Part shown: positions 15,563-20,904 of the stretch, piece after piece
Numbering within the stretch: the first letter of the stretch is position 1
Layout: each line of letters starts with the position of its first letter
Source of the DNA: Streptomyces megasporus
GTDB taxonomy: Bacteria > Actinomycetota > Actinomycetes > Streptomycetales > Streptomycetaceae
NCBI RefSeq assembly: GCF_000718985.1
Contig: NZ_JODL01000047.1
Location: 1 to 20,904, forward strand
DNA length: 20,904 nt
Direction of reading: 5' to 3'
Notes under the pieces: generated by a model
Told to the model about the DNA's origin: nothing
The model's database searches: none
Seen by the model: only the letters and a program-made list of their open reading frames with translations
Program-made: the position numbers and the translations under genes

Positions 15563-16168
15563 ATGAGCAGTGATCTTCACAGCGGTCTCCACGACGACCT
15601 TTATCGCGACGTCACCGATTTCGCGCACGACACTCCCGGTTGGGTGCACGCCCTCGCCGAGTACGGCACCGAGGGCGGAATCCTGATTCTCCTCGCGCTC
15701 CTCGCCGCGGCGTGCTGGCGGGTCCGGCGCGCCCGGGCGCGAACGTTCGCACGGGCTCTGCTCGGCCCGGTGGGGGTGGCGGTGGCGTACGGCGTCAGCG
15801 AGACCGTCAAGTTGCTCGTGCGGGAGGAGCGGCCGTGCAGGACCGTGGTGGGCGCGGCGGTTCCCATCGCGCCCTGCCCGGAGTCGGGCGACTGGTCCTT
15901 CCCCAGCAATCACGCCACCATCGCCCTCGGTTCGGCGGTGGCCGTCGTGCTCGCCTGGCGGGCGATGGCCTGGGTGGTGCTGCCCCTGGCGATACTGACG
16001 GCGTTCTCACGGGTGTTCATCGGCGTGCACTACCCGCACGACGTGGTGGCGGGCGCGGTGTTGGGCACGGTCGTGGTGTTGTCGGTGACGTGGGTGGCGA
16101 CGCGACCGGCGGCCGTGTTGGCGGACCGGGTGCGCGCGCGGCTGGGTCACACCAGCCCTGCCTCGTAG
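15563..16168 (+). CDS. PAP2-family membrane phosphatase (possible undecaprenyl-pyrophosphate phosphatase)
   Basis: This is a 201-residue membrane phosphatase. The three PAP2 motifs are complete: K83-x6-R90-P91 (KLLVREERP), PSNH (114-117, a variant of PSGH) and SR-x5-H-x3-D (S149 R150, H156, D160 in SRVFIGVHYPHD). About five membrane segments surround them. Enzymes of this size include BcrC-type undecaprenyl-pyrophosphate phosphatases, which recycle the cell-wall lipid carrier and give bacitracin resistance; phosphatidic-acid or other lipid phosphates are alternatives. The ATG at 15563 has no ribosome site and appears leaderless. The 3' end overlaps the convergent response-regulator gene by 22 bases. 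The promoter sites suggest control by that regulator. Confidence 0.9.
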   Translation: MSSDLHSGLHDDLYRDVTDFAHDTPGWVHALAEYGTEGGILILLALLAAACWRVRRARARTFARALLGPVGVAVAYGVSETVKLLVREERPCRTVVGAAVPIAPCPESGDWSFPSNHATIALGSAVAVVLAWRAMAWVVLPLAILTAFSRVFIGVHYPHDVVAGAVLGTVVVLSVTWVATRPAAVLADRVRARLGHTSPAS

Positions 16169-16839
16169 GCGACGATCGCCGCCTGGACTCGGTTGCCGAC
16201 CTCCAACCGGTCCAGGATGGCGCTCACATAGCCCTTCACGGTGCCCTCGGTGAGGTGCAGACGCCTCGCGATCTCCGCGTTGGAACATCCCTCTCCGACG
16301 AGGGCGAGGACTTGGCGTTCGCGGCTGGTGAGTGCCTCGGTGCGCGCTCGGGCAGCCGCGCCACGTGCCATACGGTGAGCGCCCAACTCGCTGATGACGT
16401 GCCGGGCGACCTTCGGGGAGAGGAAGGCGCCGCCGTCGGCCGCGGCCCGCACGCCGGAGAGCAGCTCGTGCGGATCACCGGACTTCAACAGGAAACCACT
16501 GGCGCCGCCACCGAGCGCGCGAGTGATGTAGGCGTCTTCGGAGAAGGTGGTCAGGATGACGACGGCGGTGTCCGGAACGGCCCGTACGATCTGCTCACCG
16601 GCGGCCAGCCCGTCCAGGCGTGGCATGCGGATGTCGAGCAGGGCCACGTCCGGCCGGTGGGCGCGGGCGAGTTCGACGGCCTCGCGTCCGTCGTCGGCCT
16701 CCGCGACCACCTCGATCCCGGAATCCGCGGAGAGGATGGCCCGCACCCCGGCGCGGATCATCGCCTCGTCGTCGGCAAGCAGTACGCGGATCGCCCCGGC
16801 TCCCGCCGTCCCCGTTTTCCCCGCCTCATCCCCCGTCAC
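16147..16839 (-). CDS. NarL/LuxR-family two-component response regulator
   Basis: This is a 230-residue response regulator. The receiver domain (about 16-132) has the acidic pair D23-D24, phospho-acceptor D69 in VALLDIRMP, T97 and K119 (FLLKSG). A linker leads to a LuxR-type helix-turn-helix (about 168-228: LTSRERQVLALVGEGCSNAE, then GTVKGYVSAIL). The GTG start at 16839 is set by GGAGGGAGAG just upstream and lies inside the end of the kinase gene (14-base overlap), so translation is coupled. The frame is open further upstream, but that part is the kinase tail in another frame. NarL-family regulators bind short inverted repeats as dimers, which fits the GAC-N4-GTC sites near both neighbouring genes. 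The gene end overlaps the PAP2 gene by 22 bases. Confidence 0.94.
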   Translation of the reverse strand: MTGDEAGKTGTAGAGAIRVLLADDEAMIRAGVRAILSADSGIEVVAEADDGREAVELARAHRPDVALLDIRMPRLDGLAAGEQIVRAVPDTAVVILTTFSEDAYITRALGGGASGFLLKSGDPHELLSGVRAAADGGAFLSPKVARHVISELGAHRMARGAAARARTEALTSRERQVLALVGEGCSNAEIARRLHLTEGTVKGYVSAILDRLEVGNRVQAAIVAYEAGLV

Positions 16840-18691
16840 TTCGCTCTCCCTCCACGGTGCTTCCGTCATCCCCGGTTCCGCCGCTTTCCCGTTCGACGCT
16901 TTCTCGTTCGGCGCCTCGTTCGGCGTCGCCTCGAAGGCCGTCATCCCGACCTCCGTTCCCCCTGTTCTCGTGGCCCTGGCTCTCGTCGTTCCGGCCCTCG
17001 CCACCGGGCTCTCCCCCCATCGGCACGATGGTCTTCTCGATCAGACGGTCGTCGGCGAAGCACAGCCGGTAGGTCGCCACACTGGTGAACAATTCGCCGC
17101 TGGTCCGGTAGTACTCGCAGCGGGCTCCGGGCGGAGGGGCGGGCGCACGGTCGACCGGCGGGTCGAAGATCGCCCGATCGGGCAGGCCGCGCCGAACATC
17201 GGTCTCCACGTCGCCGACGCGCAACCGCTCGTACGTCGCGCGGGGCAGTACGGAGTGGGTGGTGGTGTAGGCGTACCAACCGAGGACGGCCGACACCACG
17301 GTGATCGCGGCGCCGCCCGCCGCCATGGACGTCCTCAGCATCCAACGCCGTCCCACCCGCTGCTGCTGGACGAGCCGGAGGGCCGCGATGTCGATCTCCT
17401 CCGCCCCCGCTCCCAGCGTGACTCCCCGTACGTCGAGCCCCCGCGCACCGGCCCCGGCCCGGTTCCCGGCCGTGTACGGCAGCCTGGCCCGGACTTCGAA
17501 CCCGCCGTCCGGCCGCTTGCCCGCGGTGAACCTCCCGCCGACCAGCCGCACCCGCTCCCGCAGGGCGGCCAACCCGCTGCCGCACCCCGGGGCGGACCGG
17601 TGGCCAAAGGCGCCCCGGGGACCCCGGGCGCCGTCCGGTGCCTCCGGTGGCGGTGGCTCGTTGACGACGGTCACCGTGGCCGCGTCCGGGCCGCGCTCGA
17701 CGGCCACGGTGACGGCGGCTCCGGGGGCGTGCTTGGCCACGTTGGTCAGCGCCTCCTGCACCACCCGATGGGCTGCCCGCTCCACCGGCTCCGGCAGTCC
17801 TCCGGTGTCCTCGACCGCCGACCGCACCCGCAGTCCGGAGCCGGCCGCCCGCTCCACCAAGGCGGCGATCGACTCCCCGACCGGGGCCAGCGGGGCCTGC
17901 CCGGCCCCGTCCCGCCGGCTCCGGTCACGCCCTCCGAAGGGGCCATCGTCGCGCAGGACGCCGATGATCTCGCGCAGCCGTTCGGTCGCGTCGGACGCGG
18001 CGGCGCGCACCTCCCCCGCCGCCGCACGGTGCTCCTCGGCCAATCCCGGTGTCACCTGCAGCGCCCCGGCACGCAGCGCGATCAGGCTCAACTCGTGGCC
18101 GAGCGCGTCGTGCATGTCCTCGGCGATCCGGGCACGCTCGCGCAGCCGGGCCCGCTCGGCCACCATCGTCCGCTCGCGCTCCAACTGCGCCGCGCGATCC
18201 AGCAGGGCGCGCACCAGGGCCCGGTCCTGACGGCGGTAGCGGCCCGCGAGCCACGGGAAGACGGAGCCGAAGAGCAAGGTCCCGACGAGGACGAGCCACA
18301 CCATGACCGGATCGGGTGCCCTCAACGGAACCAGGGCCGTCCCGACCGCGGCGACCGCGGCGAAGGCCCGCAGCGCGCTCCGCGTCCGCTCCGCCCTGAA
18401 CCCCAGCACGGCGGCGAAACCCGCCAGCGCCGGCCCGTAGGAGAGGGTGAACAGCCCCGGCGAGGCGGCCAGCGAGAGCCCCGCGGCCAACAGCCAGCTC
18501 ACCACCGGGCGGGTACGGGCCAGGGCCACCGCCACGGCCAGCACCGCCGGCCCGCCCATCGTCCACCACCACTCCACGGGGCCGGTGCGGCCGTACCGGT
18601 CGCCCAGCGCCACGGGAACGCAGACCACCGCCCACGCCAGGGTGCCGCGTACGGCGGTACGTACTCTCACCCTCGCGACGCTACCGGCCAT
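16826..18691 (-). CDS. Histidine kinase with C-terminal membrane-anchored BamE-like domain
   Basis: This is a 621-residue kinase of the HisKA_3 (NarL-partner) type. About five N-terminal membrane segments (to residue 150) precede a coiled coil, the phospho-acceptor box EDMHDALGHEL with His194, and the HATPase domain with N317 (VVQEALTNVAKHA) and GSGLAALRERV (371-381). Unusually, the protein continues. After a linker comes another membrane helix (about 455-476) and then an outside domain (about 480-556: YERLRVGDVETDVRRGLPD..., CEYYR..., YRLCFADDRLIEKTI). It resembles SmpA/BamE-like modules and has two cysteines (525, 544) that could form a disulfide. A charged low-complexity tail of about 60 residues ends the protein. 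The ATG at 18691 has a poor ribosome site; GTG 18670 lies 7 bases after TAGCGT and may be the true, leaderless start (614 residues). Confidence 0.92.
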   Translation of the reverse strand: MAGSVARVRVRTAVRGTLAWAVVCVPVALGDRYGRTGPVEWWWTMGGPAVLAVAVALARTRPVVSWLLAAGLSLAASPGLFTLSYGPALAGFAAVLGFRAERTRSALRAFAAVAAVGTALVPLRAPDPVMVWLVLVGTLLFGSVFPWLAGRYRRQDRALVRALLDRAAQLERERTMVAERARLRERARIAEDMHDALGHELSLIALRAGALQVTPGLAEEHRAAAGEVRAAASDATERLREIIGVLRDDGPFGGRDRSRRDGAGQAPLAPVGESIAALVERAAGSGLRVRSAVEDTGGLPEPVERAAHRVVQEALTNVAKHAPGAAVTVAVERGPDAATVTVVNEPPPPEAPDGARGPRGAFGHRSAPGCGSGLAALRERVRLVGGRFTAGKRPDGGFEVRARLPYTAGNRAGAGARGLDVRGVTLGAGAEEIDIAALRLVQQQRVGRRWMLRTSMAAGGAAITVVSAVLGWYAYTTTHSVLPRATYERLRVGDVETDVRRGLPDRAIFDPPVDRAPAPPPGARCEYYRTSGELFTSVATYRLCFADDRLIEKTIVPMGGEPGGEGRNDESQGHENRGNGGRDDGLRGDAERGAERESVERESGGTGDDGSTVEGERSDGG

Positions 18692-18721
18692 CCGTGTTCC
18701 ACGCCCCTGACGAAAGTCAGG
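18678..18721 (-). promoter_or_regulatory. Kinase operon promoter with GAC-N4-GTC regulator site
   Basis: CCTGACGAAAGTCAGG (18706-18721) is an inverted repeat with 6-bp arms and a 4-base centre. It matches 13 of 16 positions of the PAP2 site 1 region (15489-15504). Downstream on the minus strand TAGCGT (18683-18678) fits a -10, 22 bases from the site edge (23 in the PAP2 promoter) and 7 bases before GTG 18670. The position fits autoregulation by the response regulator of the operon. Confidence 0.55.
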
Positions 18722-18854
18722 TGTGCGCAGGTGGGGTGGGACGGGAGCGTGAGCACGACGGAGCACGACATGGGGTACGAAGGGTGGTCCCGGAGGCCCC
18801 ACCGGCGCGGACCGCTGCGTCGCCGCGCCCCGCCATGTCAGGATCGGAAGCGCC

Positions 18855-19817
18855 ATGACTGCGACCACATCCGAGCACAGCGCCACCGGTCTCCATACGA
18901 CCGATCCCCGTCCCCCCGAGTCCCCCGCCCCCACCGACCTCCACGCCCCCGTCATCGAGTGGTTCGATCGACACGCCCGTGACCTGCCCTGGCGCCGCCC
19001 CGAGGCGGGTGCCTGGGGGGTCATGGTCAGTGAGTTCATGCTCCAGCAGACGCCCGTCAACCGGGTGCTGCCCGTCTACGAGCAGTGGCTCGCCCGCTGG
19101 CCCCGTCCCGCCGACCTGGCCGCCGAGCCGCCCGGCGAGGCCGTGCGCGCCTGGGGGCGGCTGGGCTACCCGCGCCGAGCCCTGCGCCTCCACGGCGCCG
19201 CCGCCGCCATAACGGAACGGCACGGCGGCGACGTGCCCCGCGAGCACGCCCAGCTCCTCGCGCTGCCGGGCGTGGGCGAGTACACGGCCGCGGCCGTGGC
19301 CTCCTTCGCCTACGGGCAGCGGCACGCGGTGCTGGACACCAACGTCCGGCGCGTCTTCGCCCGCGCCTTCGGCGGACGGGAGTTCCCGCCGACCGCCACC
19401 ACCGCCGCCGAGCGCAGGCTCGCCCGGGCCGTCCTGCCGGAGGACGACGCGACGGCGGCACGCTGGGCCGCGGCGACGATGGAGCTGGGCGCCCTGGTGT
19501 GCACGGCCCGACGGCCGGATTGCGCGCGCTGTCCGATCGCGGACCTGTGCGCCTGGCGCCGAGCGGGCTCCCCCGCGCACGACGGTCCGCCGCGCCGCGG
19601 CCAGAGTTACGCGGGCACCGACCGCCAGGTGCGCGGCAGGCTGCTGGCCGTCCTGCGGGAGGCGGTGGAACCGGTGCCCCAGTCCGTCCTGGACGAGGTG
19701 TGGGACGAGCCGGTGCAGCGGGCCCGCGCACTGGACGGGCTGGTGGCGGACGGGCTGGTGGAGCCGTTGGAGGGCGGCGTCTACCGGCTGCCCCAGAGCC
19801 GGCCCCGGGGCATGTGA
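18855..19817 (+). CDS. mutY: A/G-specific adenine DNA glycosylase
   Basis: MutY removes adenine mispaired with 8-oxoguanine and so prevents G:C to T:A mutations. The 320-residue product has catalytic Glu60 in SEFMLQQT (59-66), the helix-hairpin-helix LPGVGEYTA (137-145), catalytic Asp161 in AVLDTNVRRV, and the four iron-sulfur cysteines C216-x6-C223-x2-C226-x5-C232. A short winged-helix-like C-terminus (about 258-315) replaces the NUDIX-like 8-oxoG-reading domain found in E. coli MutY, as in other actinobacterial forms. Residues 1-28 are a Pro/Thr-rich extension. The ATG has GGAAG 4 bases upstream. The gene is divergent from the kinase gene and ends in a strong hairpin. Confidence 0.95.
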   Translation: MTATTSEHSATGLHTTDPRPPESPAPTDLHAPVIEWFDRHARDLPWRRPEAGAWGVMVSEFMLQQTPVNRVLPVYEQWLARWPRPADLAAEPPGEAVRAWGRLGYPRRALRLHGAAAAITERHGGDVPREHAQLLALPGVGEYTAAAVASFAYGQRHAVLDTNVRRVFARAFGGREFPPTATTAAERRLARAVLPEDDATAARWAAATMELGALVCTARRPDCARCPIADLCAWRRAGSPAHDGPPRRGQSYAGTDRQVRGRLLAVLREAVEPVPQSVLDEVWDEPVQRARALDGLVADGLVEPLEGGVYRLPQSRPRGM

Positions 19818-19819
19818 CA

Positions 19820-19848
19820 CGGGGTGCGGCGCCCGACGCCGCACCCCG
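19820..19848. terminator. Terminator after mutY
   Basis: CGGGGTGCGGCG (19820-19831) and CGCCGCACCCCG (19837-19848) form a perfect 12-bp stem with a 5-base loop, starting 3 bases after the mutY stop. It separates mutY from the sigE promoter. No U-tract follows. Confidence 0.85.
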
Positions 19849-19890
19849 CCCGTCCTCCGTGTCCGTCCCGCGCGTCCATCCCGCCCCCGG

Positions 19891-19969
19891 CCGTTACACA
19901 ACCGTCGGACAGCCGTGCGGTGTCCGTGCCCTTCCCGTGCGGTGAGTCGCAACACCTCCTCCGTAGCGT
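19891..19969 (+). promoter_or_regulatory. sigE promoter region with five 11-bp CCGT direct repeats
   Basis: CCGT recurs at 19891, 19902, 19913, 19924 and 19935, exactly every 11 bp. The third and fifth units share CCGTGCGGTG, and the fourth begins CCGTGC. The array ends at the -35 zone of a putative -10 TAGCGT (19964-19969), which has no good -35 of its own. Tandem 11-bp repeats upstream of a weak -35 are typical of OmpR/PhoB-family activators. CseB, the known activator of sigE in S. coelicolor, is of that family. The 5' untranslated region would be about 69 bases. Confidence 0.55.
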
Positions 19970-20044
19970 CCCTGCCCTGACCGGCCACGACGGGGCACTG
20001 ACGAGGAGCCGCGGGGGATCCGCGCGGTGAAGTGGGAGGCGGGC

Positions 20045-20647
20045 ATGACCACCACGGCGACGGAACCACGGGCGACGGCACCGCGGACGCCGGAACCACG
20101 GACGCCGGAACCACGAGAACTGGACTTCGAGGAGTACGTCCGCACCCGGCAGGACGCCCTGCTGCGCACCGCGCGCCGCCTCGTCGCCGACCCGCTGGAC
20201 GCCCAGGACCTGCTCCAGACCGCCCTGGCCCGCACCTACGGCCACTGGGACGCCATCGCGGACAAGTCGCTGGCGGACGCCTACCTGCGCCGTGTGATGC
20301 TCAACACCCGCACCCAGTGGTGGCGCTCCCGACGGCTGAACGAGATCCCCACCGAGACGCCGCCGGACGTGGTCGGCGTGGACGACGGCTTCGAACAGTA
20401 CGCCGACCGCTCCCTGCTCCTCGACATACTGGGCACGCTGGCGCCCAAACAGCGCAGCGTGGTCGTCCTGCGTCACTGGGAGCAGTTGGACACCCAGGAG
20501 ACGGCGGCGACGCTGGGCATGTCACCGGGTACGGTCAAGAGCACTCTGCACCGTGCGCTGGCACGGTTGCGCGAGGAACTGGACGAACGCACCCGCCGGG
20601 AGCGCGGGGAAGGTGACGTGGGGATGGCGAACAGACGGTGCCGTTGA
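20045..20647 (+). CDS. sigE: ECF sigma factor SigE (envelope stress)
   Basis: SigE is the ECF sigma factor that directs cell-envelope stress genes in Streptomyces, switched on by the CseB/CseC two-component system rather than by an anti-sigma factor. The 200-residue product has region 2 (about 30-100: EEYVRTRQDALLRTARRL, DAQDLLQTALARTYGHWD, LRRVMLNTRTQWWRSRR) and region 4 (about 126-180: LAPKQRSVVVLRHWEQLDTQ, ETAATLGMSPGTVKSTLHRA). These blocks match S. coelicolor SigE closely from memory. The ATG at 20045 has GGGAGG 5 bases upstream; a GTG at 20027 would include that site. Compared with the 176-residue S. coelicolor protein it has about 22 extra N-terminal residues, TEPRATAPRTPEPRTPEPRE-like, made by a 15-bp tandem repeat. 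The stop overlaps the next gene by 10 bases. Confidence 0.94.
   Translation: MTTTATEPRATAPRTPEPRTPEPRELDFEEYVRTRQDALLRTARRLVADPLDAQDLLQTALARTYGHWDAIADKSLADAYLRRVMLNTRTQWWRSRRLNEIPTETPPDVVGVDDGFEQYADRSLLLDILGTLAPKQRSVVVLRHWEQLDTQETAATLGMSPGTVKSTLHRALARLREELDERTRRERGEGDVGMANRRCR
20086..20115 (+). repeat. 15-bp tandem repeat inside sigE
   Basis: GACGCCGGAACCACG occurs twice in exact tandem (20086-20100, 20101-20115), with a degenerate third copy at 20056-20070. It keeps the reading frame and encodes the TPEPR units of the N-terminal extension of SigE. Copy number could vary between strains. Confidence 0.8.
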
Positions 20648-20865
20648 CGCCCGGTGCCCGAACGGCGGTGGCGTCGGCCGGTGCCGTCGTCGTCCTGCTG
20701 GCGTTCACACTGGCCGGCTGCGACAGCGGCGGCGTGCGGATAGAGACGTCCGCCGCGCCCACCACCGACGTCCCGCGCCCGCACGCGTCTCCGCTGACCG
20801 CGCCCCCGCCCTCCTCCCCCACCCAGGGGGGGGGGCGCAGAAGAGCGAAGAGAGGGAAGAAATGA
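20638..20865 (+). CDS. Lipoprotein N-terminus in the cseA position; frame ends early after a G10 run
   Basis: The frame encodes 75 residues and begins at GTG 20638 (or TTG 20644, whose TTGA overlaps the sigE stop). Residues 10-28 form a lipoprotein signal ending in LAGC (lipobox Cys28), followed by a Thr/Pro/Ser linker. In S. coelicolor the gene after sigE is cseA, a lipoprotein that dampens the CseC sensor, and this is the expected position. CseA is much longer and has a folded domain. Here the frame runs through ten consecutive G (20826-20835) into a basic tail RRRAKRGKK and stops at 20863-20865. Loss of one G would leave the frame open to the window edge, but that reading does not look like CseA to me. 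It may be a frameshifted cseA, a different small lipoprotein, or a sequence error. Confidence 0.5.
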   Translation: MPLTPGARTAVASAGAVVVLLAFTLAGCDSGGVRIETSAAPTTDVPRPHASPLTAPPPSSPTQGGGRRRAKRGKK

Positions 20866-20904
20866 CCTACATCCTCTGGAGCTGAGGGGCGCGGGCGGCG
20901 GTGG

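Noticed and set aside
19998..20007. CACTGACGAG in the sigE 5' region, resembling half of the response-regulator dyad
   Set aside because: Only one half-site is present and it falls downstream of the predicted transcription start.

Overview
The window is chromosomal DNA of a high-GC actinomycete, almost certainly Streptomyces or a close relative. The signs are strong G/C bias at third codon positions, many GTG starts, and the order radA-disA-...-mutY-sigE, with a SigE nearly identical in its core to the S. coelicolor envelope-stress sigma factor as I remember it. It looks like core chromosome: I see no IS element, phage gene, tRNA, CRISPR array or integration site.

Layout. Positions 1-300 hold no protein gene; they contain an 18-bp perfect palindrome and, at the extreme left, a minus-strand sequence resembling a Streptomyces rRNA-operon leader or promoter. 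On the minus strand follow proC, a two-gene ABC-2 exporter, a GNAT acetyltransferase with a small membrane protein, ilvD, a sugar-phosphate-isomerase-like gene translationally coupled to a TetR regulator, and a short Ppx/GppA phosphatase. Divergent from the phosphatase is a Cys-rich putative metal-binding protein. Next is a membrane-anchored sigma-like/zinc-finger/BACON chimera (minus), divergent from radA-disA (plus). After a strong terminator come a Gly-rich anchored protein (minus), a PAP2 phosphatase (plus), a NarL-type two-component system (minus), mutY (plus), and sigE followed by the start of a lipoprotein gene in the position of cseA (plus).

How the genes may work together. radA has a promoter matching the RecA-independent (PafBC-type) DNA-damage consensus; its mRNA appears leaderless, and disA follows immediately, so DNA repair and c-di-AMP synthesis look co-expressed. 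The best candidate for an undescribed circuit is the two-component system at 16147-18691 with its convergent PAP2 neighbour. Nearly identical GAC-N4-GTC inverted repeats lie upstream of both the kinase gene and the PAP2 gene, with the same geometry relative to a -10 element. PAP2 enzymes of this size are often undecaprenyl-pyrophosphate phosphatases. The kinase carries an unusual membrane segment and BamE-like outside domain after its catalytic core. Together they suggest a self-contained envelope-stress circuit beside sigE. The sigE promoter itself is preceded by five in-phase 11-bp CCGT repeats, a plausible CseB site.

An unexpectedly large share of the starts show a TANNNT-like -10 element 6-8 bases before the start codon, that is, leaderless mRNAs. 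Domain and motif calls below are read from the translations by eye; no database search was run.
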